Of a DNA stretch of 64,000 nucleotides, positions 35,710 through 44,352 are shown in pieces (the first letter of the stretch is position 1; each line of letters starts with the position of its first letter). The position numbers and the translations under genes were made by a program. The notes under the pieces were generated by a model that was given only the letters and a program-made list of their open reading frames with translations, searched no databases and was not told the DNA's origin. This stretch comes from Agromyces sp. G08B096 (lineage in GTDB: Bacteria; Actinomycetota; Actinomycetes; Actinomycetales; Microbacteriaceae), in the NCBI RefSeq assembly GCF_040267705.1, contig NZ_CP158374.1, forward strand, positions 3,162,001 to 3,226,000, written 5' to 3'.

Positions 35710-36192
35710 ATGTCGACGCTCATCGTGATCCTGCTCGTCGCCTCCGTCGTGGGCTCCGGCGTCGCCGGCGGGGTGTTCTTCGCCTTCTCGGGGTTCGTGG
35801 TGCAGGGGCTCGACCTCGTGCCCGCCGCCGCCGCGGCCCGCGCCATGCGCGGCATCAACGTGACGGCGCTTCGCCCCCCGCTCATGCTCGAGCTGTTCGG
35901 GACGGCGCTCGTCGCGGTCGCGGTGGCGGTGCTCGCATTCGTCGCGGGCAGCGACGCCGCGTGGTGGATCGCCGCCGCCGCCGTGATCTACCTGGTGAGC
36001 GTGGTCGTCGTCACGGGTGGCGCGAACGTGCCGCGGAACACGGCGCTCGCCGCCGCAGCCGACGACGACGCCTCGCTCGCCCGGGCCTGGGCCGCCTTCC
36101 GTCCGGGATGGCTCGCGTGGAACCACGTGCGGGCGGGCGGGGCATCCGTCTCGTGCGCCCTGTTCGCGATCGCGCTCGCGCTCGTCTGGTGA
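35710..36192 (+). CDS. DUF1772 (anthrone-oxygenase-like) membrane protein
   Basis: A 160-residue protein with four predicted membrane helices. The first is IVILLVASVVGSGVAGGVFFAFSGF, and a central segment RGINVTALRPPLMLELFGTAL is typical of DUF1772. The conserved asparagine and the W-x-x-W-N-x-x-R segment (GWLAWNHVRAG, about 135-145) also fit. Some relatives in fungi oxidise anthrones, but bacterial members are uncharacterised. The ATG follows CAGACT (35698-35703) by six bases. It is convergent with the ArsR gene three bases downstream. Confidence 0.75.
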   Translation: MSTLIVILLVASVVGSGVAGGVFFAFSGFVVQGLDLVPAAAAARAMRGINVTALRPPLMLELFGTALVAVAVAVLAFVAGSDAAWWIAAAAVIYLVSVVVVTGGANVPRNTALAAAADDDASLARAWAAFRPGWLAWNHVRAGGASVSCALFAIALALVW

Positions 36193-36195
36193 CCG

Positions 36196-36630
36196 CTACT
36201 TGCGGCCGACGACCGAGGTGACCTTCTGCGCCGTCTCGGCGAACGCCTTGCCGATCGCGGAAGCGAACGCGCGCTGCTCCTGGCTGAGCCCCGCGGCGGC
36301 CGCGGCGGACTCGGCCGACGCGAGCGTCGCGGCATCGGCCGCGGCGCCGTCGGAGAGGAAGGGGATGAGCCAGTCCTCGAGCTGCTCGAGCGGAGCTCGG
36401 TCGAGCTTGTAATACCGGTGCTGCCCCTCCTCGCGCACCGCCACGAGCCCCGCCTCGCGCAGCACCTTGAGGTGCTTCGAGACGGTCGGCTGGCTGGTGC
36501 CGAGGGCGGTCACGATCTCCGACACGCTGATCTCGCCGCCCGACTGGGGCGCGTCGGTCTCGCGTTCGAGGAGGACGCCAAGGATGTCGCGCCGGGTCCG
36601 GTCCGCCACCACGTCGAAGATGTCCGCCAT
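36196..36630 (-). CDS. ArsR-type (HTH_5) transcriptional regulator
   Basis: A 144-residue winged-helix protein. The domain occupies about residues 1-85: MADIFDVVADRTRRDILGVLLE, then SVSEIVTALGTSQPTVSKHLKVLREAGLV as the recognition helices and VREEGQHRYYKLD as the wing. No CxC metal-binding motif is seen, so it is not a metal sensor of the classical type. The C-terminal 60 residues are Ala-rich and helical. The ATG follows TAGCCT on the minus strand (36637-36642) by six bases. It is divergent from the trkH gene; whether it controls potassium uptake is unknown. Confidence 0.88.
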   Translation of the reverse strand: MADIFDVVADRTRRDILGVLLERETDAPQSGGEISVSEIVTALGTSQPTVSKHLKVLREAGLVAVREEGQHRYYKLDRAPLEQLEDWLIPFLSDGAAADAATLASAESAAAAAGLSQEQRAFASAIGKAFAETAQKVTSVVGRK

Positions 36631-36701
36631 GGCTCAAGGCTAGTCATTCGCGCCGGGGAGTACCATGACACACGCGTCGCGGAGGCATCGGAGGGGGCTG
36701 C

Positions 36702-38147
36702 ATGGCAACTCGGGCGATGAGGCCGCGCGGTCGCTTCGATCAGCGGTCCTGGCTGGGCCGGGCCCGCGACGCCCTCGACGGGCTCGTGAAGCACTCGCCG
36801 TCGCGCTTCGCGATCCTGATCTTCGCCGGGCTCATCCTCATCTTCACGCTGCTGTTCTCGCTGCCCATCGCCCGGGCCGGCGAGGGCTCGAGCGCCCCCC
36901 TGCACGACGCCCTGTTCACCGCCGTCTCCGTGATCTGCGTCACCGGCCTCGCGACCGTCGACATGGCGACGTACTGGTCGCCGTTCGGTCACACGCTCGT
37001 CTTCGTCGGCGTGAACATCGGCGGCATCGGCGTGCTCACGCTCGCGTCGATCCTCGGCCTCGTCATCTCGCGGCGCCTCGGCCTGCGGGCCAAGCTCATC
37101 GCGGCGAGCGACACGAACCCGTCGCGCATCCACGTGGGCCCCGTCGCCGAGCGGCAGGCGGTGCGCCTCGGCGAGGTGGGCGGGCTGCTCGCCACGGTCG
37201 CGATCAGCGCCCTCGTCATCGAGGTCGTGATCGCGGTCGCGATGATCCCGAGCATGCTGATCGCCGGGTACGACTGGTGGCACTCGACCTGGTACAGCTT
37301 CTACTACTCGGCCATGGCGTTCACGAACACCGGCTTCGCGCCGAATCCGGGCGGGCTCGCGCCCTTCGTGGACGATTACTGGTTCCAGTCGCTGCTCATG
37401 ATCGGGGTCTTCCTCGGCAGCCTCGGCTTCCCCGTGATCTTCGCGCTCGCTCGCGCCTGGCGTCAGCCCCGCAAGTGGAGCGTGCATGTCAAGCTCACGC
37501 TCACCACCACGACGATCCTGTTCGTCGCGGGCGCGGCCATGTTCCTGCTGCTCGAGCACGCGAACCCGAAGACCTACGGCCACCTCGACGCGGGGCCGAC
37601 GATCTACCAGTCGTTCTTCATGTCGATGATGACGAGGTCGGGCGGCTTCGCGACGATCGACATGCACGACCTCTACGGGTCGAGCCAGCTCGTGAGCAGC
37701 ATGCTCATGTTCGTCGGCGGCGGGTCGGCATCCACCGCCGGTGGCATCAAGGTGACCACGCTCGCGGTGCTGTTCCTCGCGGCGTTCGCCGAGGCCCGCG
37801 GGGCCCCCTCGATGGAGGCCTTCGGCCGGCGCATCCCGCGCGACATGCTCCGCCTCTCGGTGAGCGTCGTGCTCTGGGGCGCGACCATCGTGGCGGTGTC
37901 CTCGATCGTGATCCTGCAGATCACGAAAGCGCCGTTCGAGAACGTGCTGTTCGACGTCATCTCGGCGTTCGCGACCTGCGGCCTGTCGACCGGCCTGACC
38001 GCCGAGCTGCCGCCGTCGGGCGTGTACGTGATGGCAGCGACGATGTTCATGGGCCGTGTCGGGACCGTCACCCTCGCCGCCGCCCTCGCAGCCAGCCAGA
38101 AGCGGCAGCTGTTCAAACGACCGGAAGAGAGGCCCATCGTTGGTTGA
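36702..38147 (+). CDS. TrkH/KtrB-family potassium transporter
   Basis: A 481-residue membrane protein with four pore repeats. Selectivity-filter-like segments appear as AVSVICVTGLATVD (about 82-95), MAFTNTGFAPNP (about 204-215), SMMTRSGGFATID (about 307-319) and AFATCGLSTGLT (about 424-435). Each places a glycine where the filter is expected. The FVGGGSASTAGGIKVTT block is a family hallmark. It carries potassium inward with a cytoplasmic TrkA/KtrA subunit, encoded immediately downstream with an 8-bp overlap. The ATG follows GGAGGGGG by a normal spacing. Confidence 0.93.
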   Translation: MATRAMRPRGRFDQRSWLGRARDALDGLVKHSPSRFAILIFAGLILIFTLLFSLPIARAGEGSSAPLHDALFTAVSVICVTGLATVDMATYWSPFGHTLVFVGVNIGGIGVLTLASILGLVISRRLGLRAKLIAASDTNPSRIHVGPVAERQAVRLGEVGGLLATVAISALVIEVVIAVAMIPSMLIAGYDWWHSTWYSFYYSAMAFTNTGFAPNPGGLAPFVDDYWFQSLLMIGVFLGSLGFPVIFALARAWRQPRKWSVHVKLTLTTTTILFVAGAAMFLLLEHANPKTYGHLDAGPTIYQSFFMSMMTRSGGFATIDMHDLYGSSQLVSSMLMFVGGGSASTAGGIKVTTLAVLFLAAFAEARGAPSMEAFGRRIPRDMLRLSVSVVLWGATIVAVSSIVILQITKAPFENVLFDVISAFATCGLSTGLTAELPPSGVYVMAATMFMGRVGTVTLAAALAASQKRQLFKRPEERPIVG

Positions 38148-38808
38148 TCGCATCAGACACGACGCCCCCGTCCTCGTCATCGGCCTCGGCCGTTTCGGCG
38201 CGGCGACGGCCGGCCAGCTCGACCGCCTCGGACGCGAGGTGCTCGCCGTCGACACCGACGAGGGGCTGGTCCAGAAGTGGTCGGAGCGCGTGACCCACGC
38301 CGTGGTCGCCGACGCGAAGTCCATCGACGCGCTGAAGCAGATCGGGGCGCAGGACTTCTCGATCGCCGTGTGCGCGGTGGGGTCGTCGGTGGAGGCATCC
38401 GTGCTCATCACCGCCAACCTCGTCGACCTGAAGATCCCGCAGATCTGGGCGAAGGCGATCTCGGCCTCGCATGGCAAGATCCTCGAGCGCATCGGCGCGA
38501 ACCACGTGATCTACCCCGAGCGGGAGGCCGGCGAGCGCACAGCCCACCTCGTCTCGGGCCGGATGCTCGACTTCATCGAGTTCGACGACGACTTCGCGCT
38601 CGTGAAGATGTACCCGCCGAAACCGATCCGCGGGAAGAATCTGACCGAGTCGGGCGTGCGCAGCCGGTACCGGGTCACGGTCGTTGGTGTGAAGAGCCCG
38701 GGCAAGCCGTTCACCTACGCGACGGAGCAGACGGTGGTCTCGAACCACGACCTCATCATCGTCTCGGGCACCGAGGGCGACATCGAGAAGTTCGCCGCGC
38801 TGGAGTAG
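38140..38808 (+). CDS. TrkA/KtrA-type potassium channel regulatory subunit
   Basis: A 222-residue cytoplasmic protein with an N-terminal RCK nucleotide-binding domain (VLVIGLGRFGAATAGQL, the GxGxxG motif near residue 14) and a C-terminal TrkA_C domain. The aspartate ending the second strand (LAVDTDEGLVQ) fits NAD/ATP-type ligand binding. The start is TTG 38140: it is preceded by AGAGAGG at seven bases and overlaps the stop of trkH by 8 bp, favouring coupling. No good ATG or GTG lies nearby. It gates the TrkH-type transporter upstream. Confidence 0.9.
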   Translation: MVDRIRHDAPVLVIGLGRFGAATAGQLDRLGREVLAVDTDEGLVQKWSERVTHAVVADAKSIDALKQIGAQDFSIAVCAVGSSVEASVLITANLVDLKIPQIWAKAISASHGKILERIGANHVIYPEREAGERTAHLVSGRMLDFIEFDDDFALVKMYPPKPIRGKNLTESGVRSRYRVTVVGVKSPGKPFTYATEQTVVSNHDLIIVSGTEGDIEKFAALE

Positions 38809-38831
38809 TGCCGTCGATTCCGTTTCGGGAA

Positions 38832-38847
38832 TTCACAAATTTGTGAA
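38832..38847. promoter_or_regulatory. Palindromic operator upstream of ABC transporter genes
   Basis: A perfect 16-bp palindrome TTCACAAATTTGTGAA, AT-rich in a GC-rich background. It overlaps the region where the -35 box of the TAGCAT promoter (38855-38860) should be. The likely ligand is the GbsR/MarR-like regulator encoded at the end of the same cluster (41427-41936). Binding is inferred. Confidence 0.7.
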
Positions 38848-38868
38848 ATCGGCGTAGCATCCCCGTCT

Positions 38869-39795
38869 ATGACGACAGTGATCAGTGCGCGCGGCCTCGA
38901 GAAGCGATTCGGCCGCACCATCGCGCTCGACGGATTCGACCTCGAGGTCGAAGCGGGTGAGGTCCACGGATTCCTGGGGCCCAACGGCGCCGGCAAGTCC
39001 ACCACCATCCGCATCCTGCTCGGGCTCGCCAGAGCCTCCGGCGGCCGGGCCACCCTGTTCGGCGAGGACCCGTGGACGCACGCCGCCGAGCTCCATCGGC
39101 GCGTCGCCTACGTGCCCGGCGACGTGAGCCTCTGGCCGAACCTCACGGGCGGCGAGGCCATCGACCTGCTGTCGCGGCTGCGCGGCGGCACCGAGGACCG
39201 GGCCGCGTACACCGCCCGGCGTCAGCGCCTGCTCGAGGTGTTCCAGCTCGACCCCCGCAAGAAGGGCCGCGCGTACTCCAAGGGCAACCGGCAGAAGGTC
39301 GCCCTCGTCGCCGCGTTCGCGACGCCCGCCGAGCTGTACATCCTCGACGAGCCGACGAGCGGGCTCGACCCCCTGATGGAGCAGGTCTTCAACCGGGAGA
39401 TCGCGCGCGTCGCGGCCGAGGGCGCGACCGTTCTGCTCTCGAGCCACATCCTCTCCGAGGTGGAGGAGCTGTGCGACCGGGTGAGCATCATCCGCGCGGG
39501 GCGCACGGTCGAGTCGGGCACGCTCGCCGAGCTCCGCCACCTCACCCGCACCCAGATCGCGTTCGCCGCCGACGGCGCGGGAGCGCCGCCCGCCATCGAG
39601 GGCGTGCACGACGTCGTCGTCGACCACGGACGCGTGAGCTTCACCGTCGACAGCGACCGGGTCGCCGACCTCCTGCCCGAGCTCGGACGGATGGGCGTGC
39701 AGGGGCTCACCGTCGCCCCGCCGTCGCTCGAGGAGCTGTTCCTCCGGCACTACGGCGACGAGCTCGCCACCGCCGGCGAGGGGGCCGGAGCGTGA
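38869..39795 (+). CDS. ABC transporter ATP-binding protein
   Basis: A 308-residue ABC ATPase. Walker A is GPNGAGKST (about 37-45), the signature is represented by [16 protein letters not shown] (about 136-151), Walker B is [13 protein letters not shown] (about 157-169) and the H-loop is in [14 protein letters not shown]. The C-terminal 80 residues form the accessory domain of drug or polyketide exporters. The ATG follows TAGCAT (38855-38860) by eight bases with no ribosome-binding sequence, consistent with a leaderless mRNA. It overlaps the permease gene by 4 bp (GTGA) and is preceded by a 16-bp palindrome. Confidence 0.95.
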   Translation: MTTVISARGLEKRFGRTIALDGFDLEVEAGEVHGFLGPNGAGKSTTIRILLGLARASGGRATLFGEDPWTHAAELHRRVAYVPGDVSLWPNLTGGEAIDLLSRLRGGTEDRAAYTARRQRLLEVFQLDPRKKGRAYSKGNRQKVALVAAFATPAELYILDEPTSGLDPLMEQVFNREIARVAAEGATVLLSSHILSEVEELCDRVSIIRAGRTVESGTLAELRHLTRTQIAFAADGAGAPPAIEGVHDVVVDHGRVSFTVDSDRVADLLPELGRMGVQGLTVAPPSLEELFLRHYGDELATAGEGAGA

Positions 39796-41414
39796 GCGAG
39801 CTCGCCGCACTGCTCGGCCAGCGCCTCCGGCGCGACCGGTGGCAGCTGCTGCTCTGGATCCTCGGCACGTCGCTGCTCGCGTACGCCTCGGTCTCGGCGG
39901 TGGACGACACGTACGGGGAGGAGTCCGACCGGGAGGAGATCCTCGCCGTGGCGATCGCCACGCGGACGATCCTGATCTTCCGCGGCACACCGAACGGCAC
40001 CGACGAGGGCGCTTTCGTATTCTTCCTCCTATTCGCCTGGCTCGCCCTCATGGGCGGCCTGATGAGCACGTTCCTCGCGGTGCGGCACACCCGCGCCGAG
40101 GAGGAGCAGGGCCGGGCCGAGCTGATCGCGGCGACGCCGGCCGGGCGAATCCTGCCGACCGTCGCGACCGTGGTGCACGGCGTGCTCGCGAACGTCGTGC
40201 TCGGGCTCGGCATCGCCGTGGCCTGGATCGCGACGGGGCTCGACCCGGCGGGCTCGTTCACCGCGGGAGCGGCGATGGCGGCCTCCGGGGTCGCGTTCCT
40301 CGCCTTCGGGCTGGTCGCCGCGCAGCTGTTCCGCACCTCGCGGTCGGCGAACAGCTGGTCGGTCGGGTTCGTGCTGGCGGCGTACCTCCTCCGCGGCATC
40401 GGCGATGCGGCCGGCACCCCGACCGACGATCTGCAGCACGTGACGCCCGCGTGGCCGAGCCTGCTCTCGCCCATCGGGTACGGCCAGATGACGGGCGCCT
40501 ACGTCGAGAACGACCTGCTTCCGCTCCTGGTGCCCCTGGCGTTCGCGGCCGTGGCGGTCGCCGGGGTGTTCTGGCTGCAGTCGGTGCGCGACCAGGGTGC
40601 GAGCCTCGTCGCCGGGCGTGCAGGCCGTGCCTCGGCCGGCGGCTCGCTGTCGTCCTCCTTCGGCCTGGCGTGGCGACTGAACACCGGCATCCTCGCGGCG
40701 TGGACGGTGGGCGGCATCGCCACCGGCCTCCTCGCCACCTCGCTCTCGTCGGTCATCGAGCAGGCCGCGGGCACCTCGCCGGAGATCGTCGACACGCTGC
40801 GCGCCGCGATCGGCGACGACGCGACGCTCGAGCAGGCCTTCATCGCGACGTTCTACGGCGTCGTCGGCATCCTGGCGGCCTGCTGCGCCGTGCAGGTCGG
40901 CATCCGGGCGCGGCAGGAGGAGGCGCACGGCACGGCGGAGCTCGTCCTCGCGACCCCGGTGCCGCGCGTCCGCTGGCTGCTCGAGTACGCGATCGTCGGC
41001 GCCGCGGTGATCGTCATCGTGCTGGCCGCCTCGGCGGCGGCCGGCGTGCTCGGCGCGCTCGCCGGCGACGCCCCGGCCGACCTGGTCCCGAACGTCCTCG
41101 AGGCTGCGGCGGCGCAGCTGCCCGCGTGCCTGGTCTTCCTCGGCCTGACGCTGCTCGTGTTCGCGTTCGCCCCGCGGGCGACGGTCGCGGTGGGCTGGAC
41201 GATCGTCGGCCTCGGCGCGATCCTCGGCACGTTCGGCCCGATCCTGCAGCTGCCCGACGCGTTGGTCGACCTGTCGCCGTTCGCGCACTCCCCCGTTCCG
41301 GCGGGCGAGGACACCGACTGGACGGGCGGGTTCTGGATGCTCGGCATCGGCGTCGCCGCCGCCGCGATCGCGGTCGCGTCGATGCGTCGGAGGGAACTCG
41401 CGACCGGCGGCTGA
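39792..41414 (+). CDS. ABC transporter permease (exporter, two fused halves)
   Basis: A 540-residue membrane protein with about twelve helices in two similar halves. Each half starts with a segment like [25 protein letters not shown] and contains a cytosolic RxEEExGRAELI/VLATP segment. That segment is seen twice, as [20 protein letters not shown] and [19 protein letters not shown]. This duplication is typical of tetronasin/ABC-2 multidrug exporter permeases of actinobacteria. The GTG start at 39792 overlaps the ATPase stop. Substrate unknown; antibiotic or lipid export is plausible by family. Expression is probably controlled by the MarR-like gene downstream. Confidence 0.9.
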   Translation: MSELAALLGQRLRRDRWQLLLWILGTSLLAYASVSAVDDTYGEESDREEILAVAIATRTILIFRGTPNGTDEGAFVFFLLFAWLALMGGLMSTFLAVRHTRAEEEQGRAELIAATPAGRILPTVATVVHGVLANVVLGLGIAVAWIATGLDPAGSFTAGAAMAASGVAFLAFGLVAAQLFRTSRSANSWSVGFVLAAYLLRGIGDAAGTPTDDLQHVTPAWPSLLSPIGYGQMTGAYVENDLLPLLVPLAFAAVAVAGVFWLQSVRDQGASLVAGRAGRASAGGSLSSSFGLAWRLNTGILAAWTVGGIATGLLATSLSSVIEQAAGTSPEIVDTLRAAIGDDATLEQAFIATFYGVVGILAACCAVQVGIRARQEEAHGTAELVLATPVPRVRWLLEYAIVGAAVIVIVLAASAAAGVLGALAGDAPADLVPNVLEAAAAQLPACLVFLGLTLLVFAFAPRATVAVGWTIVGLGAILGTFGPILQLPDALVDLSPFAHSPVPAGEDTDWTGGFWMLGIGVAAAAIAVASMRRRELATGG

Positions 41415-41426
41415 GAGACTGGACGG

Positions 41427-41936
41427 ATGGCACGCGACGAGCAGGCACTGCGCGCGGCGGTCGAGCAATCGGCCGCCGTGCTCACCGCTGCGGGCTTCCC
41501 GAAGATGCCCGCGCGCGTCCTCATGGCCCTGCTCGTCGCCGACGAGGGCGGTCTCACCGCATCGGAGCTCGCGGAGTCGCTCGGCGTGAGCGCCGCCGCG
41601 ATCTCGGGCGGCGTCCGGTACCTCCGCTCGCTCGGCATCATCCATCGGATGCCTCAGCCCGGGAGCCGCCGCGAGAAGTGGGAGATCTTCGACGACGCCT
41701 GGTACGTCGCGCTCGCGGGCAAGAACTCGGTCTACGGCACGTTCGCCGCGACGGCGGCGCAGGCGCTCGACGCGATCGGCGACGCGGATTCGGCCGGCGC
41801 CCGGCGCACGGGCGAGATGGTCGAGTTCTTCCGGTTCATCGAGCGCAAGATGCCGGATCTGCTGCAGGAGTGGGAGGCGCTGCGCGATGCCCGCCTGGGC
41901 GAGGCATCCGACGGCGTCAGCCGGCCACCAGCATGA
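41427..41936 (+). CDS. GbsR/MarR-family transcriptional regulator
   Basis: A 169-residue winged-helix protein. The DNA-binding region reads MPARVLMALLVADEGGLTASELAESLGVSAAAISGGVRYLRSLGII (residues about 24-70), with the wing RMPQPGSRREKWEI. The C-terminal half is helical and probably dimerises. Proteins of this type sit next to ABC exporter genes and repress them. The 16-bp palindrome TTCACAAATTTGTGAA at 38832-38847 is the best candidate operator. The ATG is 13 bp after the permease stop and follows GAGACT (41415-41420) by six bases, so it may also have its own promoter. Confidence 0.85.
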   Translation: MARDEQALRAAVEQSAAVLTAAGFPKMPARVLMALLVADEGGLTASELAESLGVSAAAISGGVRYLRSLGIIHRMPQPGSRREKWEIFDDAWYVALAGKNSVYGTFAATAAQALDAIGDADSAGARRTGEMVEFFRFIERKMPDLLQEWEALRDARLGEASDGVSRPPA

Positions 41937-42315
41937 GCACGACGGATGCCGCGAGCGCGGCGATCCCGACACTCAGGAGCACCCAGGCGAGCACGGCCAG
42001 GACCCTCGCGGCGTGGCCTCGCCGTTCGAAGGAGAGCCGACCGCCGGGGCGGGCGTAACCTTCAGCGCTCTCGTGGTCGGCGATGCCGTGCAGCTCGTCG
42101 GGGGCGATCGGTCGCTCGTGCAGCTCGCCGTCGGCGAACCAGCGCACGAGCGCCGGGCCGTGGCCGTCTGCAGGCTGGACGACCACGACGTCCACGCGTT
42201 CGCGGCGGTCCGCAGCGCGCGCGATGACGGCCGCGATGAGCACCGGGAGGCCGAGCCCCAACCCGACCCAGGCGAGCAGCTCGACGAGGACGGCGATCAG
42301 GTCGAGGTTGGGCAC
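41917..42315 (-). CDS. Two-helix membrane protein of unknown function
   Basis: A 132-residue protein with a long N-terminal membrane helix ([30 protein letters not shown], about 3-32) and a C-terminal one ([31 protein letters not shown], about 101-131). Between them is a soluble beta-rich segment ([30 protein letters not shown]). I do not recognise a family. The GTG start follows TACGGT on the minus strand (42322-42327) by six bases. Its stop codon region overlaps the end of the convergent GbsR-like gene by 20 bp. It is divergent from the kdp operon. Confidence 0.65.
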   Translation of the reverse strand: MPNLDLIAVLVELLAWVGLGLGLPVLIAAVIARAADRRERVDVVVVQPADGHGPALVRWFADGELHERPIAPDELHGIADHESAEGYARPGGRLSFERRGHAARVLAVLAWVLLSVGIAALAASVVLMLVAG

Positions 42316-42508
42316 GAGCCAACCGTATCCTCCGTCCGCGCCGGCGAGCGCGCTCGGCGTCAGCCGCGCGTAAGCATCCCCGGCCCCAGGCGTTAGGGAT
42401 CCGTGAGGATCGGCCCCGGGCCCCGGGCCCGGGTGTTGCATCGCAGGAGCAGCGAGCCGCTGCCCGCCGCCGCGGTCGCGGCGACGGCCGTCCACTCCTG
42501 GAGTCTTC

Positions 42509-42592
42509 GTGCTCGACCTCGTCTTCGTCATCGGCGTCATCGCCGTCTTCGTGGTCGTCGGCCTCATCGCGAAGGGGGTCGAGAAGCTGTGA
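42509..42592 (+). CDS. 27-residue membrane micropeptide at the head of the kdp operon
   Basis: GTG start with CTGGAG five bases upstream. The peptide [27 protein letters not shown] is a single hydrophobic helix followed by a short basic tail ending KGVEKL. Its TGA overlaps the GTG of kdpF (GTGA, 42589-42592), the same coupling used elsewhere in the operon. It resembles KdpF in size and topology but has a different sequence and lacks the KPERF ending. I know of no assigned function. It could be a second stabilising subunit of the KdpFABC complex or a leader peptide. Confidence 0.7.
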   Translation: MLDLVFVIGVIAVFVVVGLIAKGVEKL

Positions 42593-42678
42593 TCGTCTTC
42601 GAGCTGCTCGCCGCCGCGCTGGGCGTCGCCGCCGTGCTGTACCTCGTGTACGCCCTGATCAAGCCCGAGCGGTTCTGA
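42589..42678 (+). CDS. kdpF: Potassium-transporting ATPase subunit KdpF
   Basis: A 29-residue single-helix membrane peptide, [20 protein letters not shown] followed by YALIKPERF. The C-terminal YALIKPERF is the usual KdpF ending. It stabilises the KdpABC complex. The GTG start overlaps the stop of the micropeptide upstream, and its own TGA overlaps the kdpA ATG by one base (TGATG), so all three are translationally coupled. Confidence 0.93.
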   Translation: MIVFELLAAALGVAAVLYLVYALIKPERF

Positions 42679-44351
42679 TGGGCGCGCTCTTCGCCGTCCT
42701 GCAGGCGGCCACCCTCGCCCTCATCCTCGCGCTGCTCTACCGCCCCCTGGGCGACTGGCTCGCCCACGTCTACACGATGACGAAGGACTGGCGCCTCGAG
42801 CGCGGCATCTACCGCGTCGTCGGCGTCGACCCCCGTTCGGAGCAGACCTGGGGCGCCTACCTCCGCGGCGTGCTCGCGTTCAGCCTCATCGGCGTGCTCC
42901 TCGTGTACCTGCTGCAGCGAGCGCAGGCCGTGCTGCCGTACTCGCTCGGCCTCCCCGCCGTGCCGGAGGGGCTCGCATTCAACACCGCCGCCTCGTTCGT
43001 CGCGAACACGAACTGGCAGTCGTACTCGCCCGAGCTGACGATGGGCTACACCGTCCAGCTCGCGGGACTCGCCGTGCAGAACTTCGTGTCCGCCGCGGTC
43101 GGCATCGGGGTGGCGATCGCGCTCGTCCGCGGCTTCGCCCGCCGCCGCTCCGGCACGATCGGCAATGTGTGGGTCGACCTGGTTCGCGGCTCGTTCCGCG
43201 TGCTGCTGCCGATCTCGCTCGTGGGCGCCGTCGTGCTCCTCGCGGGCGGCGTGATCCAGAACTTCGCCGGGTTCACCGAGGTCGGCACGCTGGCCGGCGG
43301 CTCGCAGACGCTGCCGGGCGGCCCCGTCGCGAGCCAGGAGGCGATCAAGCTCCTCGGCACGAACGGCGGCGGCTTCTTCAACGCCAACTCCGCGCATCCC
43401 TTCGAGAACCCGACGGCGTGGACGAGCCTCGTGCAGAACGTCCTCATGCTCGCCATCCCGTTCGCGCTGCCCCGCGCATTCGGCCGGATGGTCGGCTCGA
43501 ACCGGCAGGGTTTGGCGATCCTCGGCGTGATGGCAACCCTGTTCGTCGTCTCGCTCACCGCGCTCAGCCTGCTGGAGGCGCGCGGGGCCGGCACGGCGCC
43601 CGAGCTGGCCGGGGCGGCGCTCGAGGGCAAGGAGCAGCGCTTCGGCATCTTCGCCTCGACGCTCTTCGGCTCGACGTCGACCCTGACCTCGACTGGTGCG
43701 GTCAACTCCATGCACGACTCGTACACGGCCCTCGGCGGCATGATGCCGATGCTGAACATGATGCTCGGCGAGGTCGCCCCCGGCGGTGTCGGCTCGGGCC
43801 TGTACGGCATGCTCGTGCTCGCGGTCATCGCGGTGTTCATCGCCGGGCTCCTGGTGGGGCGAACGCCCGAGTACCTCGGCAAGAAGATCGGGCCGCGCGA
43901 GATCAAGCTCGCGAGCCTGTACATCCTCGTGACGCCGACGCTCGTGCTCGCCGGCACCGCGCTGAGCTTCGCGGTCCCCGGCATCCGCGAGGACGTCGTC
44001 TCGACGTCGATCTGGAACCCGGGCGTCCACGGCCTCTCCGAGGTGCTCTACGCGTTCACCTCCGCCTCGAACAACAACGGGTCGGCCTTCGCGGGGCTCA
44101 CGGCGAACACCCCGTGGCTGAACACGGCGCTCGGCGTGGCGATGCTGCTCGGCCGGTTCATCCCGATCGTGTTCGTGCTCGCGCTCGCCGGCAGCCTCGC
44201 CGCGCAGGACACGGTCCCGGCCACCGCCGGCACGCTTCCCACCCACCGGCCGCAGTTCGTCGGTCTCCTCGCGGGCGTCACCGTCATCGTGACGGCGCTC
44301 ACCTACTTCCCCGTTCTCACGCTGGGTCCCCTGGCGGAAGGGCTGATCTGA
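42678..44351 (+). CDS. kdpA: Potassium-transporting ATPase subunit KdpA
   Basis: Channel-like subunit of the high-affinity potassium pump KdpFABC, 557 residues with ten helices. The four filter regions include [16 protein letters not shown] (about 96-111), [21 protein letters not shown] (about 226-246), [15 protein letters not shown] (about 333-347) and [16 protein letters not shown] (about 459-474), all strongly conserved in KdpA. Coupled by overlap to kdpF and separated from kdpB by one base. Confidence 0.97.
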   Translation: MGALFAVLQAATLALILALLYRPLGDWLAHVYTMTKDWRLERGIYRVVGVDPRSEQTWGAYLRGVLAFSLIGVLLVYLLQRAQAVLPYSLGLPAVPEGLAFNTAASFVANTNWQSYSPELTMGYTVQLAGLAVQNFVSAAVGIGVAIALVRGFARRRSGTIGNVWVDLVRGSFRVLLPISLVGAVVLLAGGVIQNFAGFTEVGTLAGGSQTLPGGPVASQEAIKLLGTNGGGFFNANSAHPFENPTAWTSLVQNVLMLAIPFALPRAFGRMVGSNRQGLAILGVMATLFVVSLTALSLLEARGAGTAPELAGAALEGKEQRFGIFASTLFGSTSTLTSTGAVNSMHDSYTALGGMMPMLNMMLGEVAPGGVGSGLYGMLVLAVIAVFIAGLLVGRTPEYLGKKIGPREIKLASLYILVTPTLVLAGTALSFAVPGIREDVVSTSIWNPGVHGLSEVLYAFTSASNNNGSAFAGLTANTPWLNTALGVAMLLGRFIPIVFVLALAGSLAAQDTVPATAGTLPTHRPQFVGLLAGVTVIVTALTYFPVLTLGPLAEGLI

Positions 44352-44352
44352 C

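Noticed and set aside
42316..42508. Cyclic-di-AMP (ydaO-type) riboswitch before the kdp operon
   Set aside because: The leader is GC-rich with small hairpins, but I cannot find the conserved ydaO core sequences. Kdp control is explained by KdpDE.
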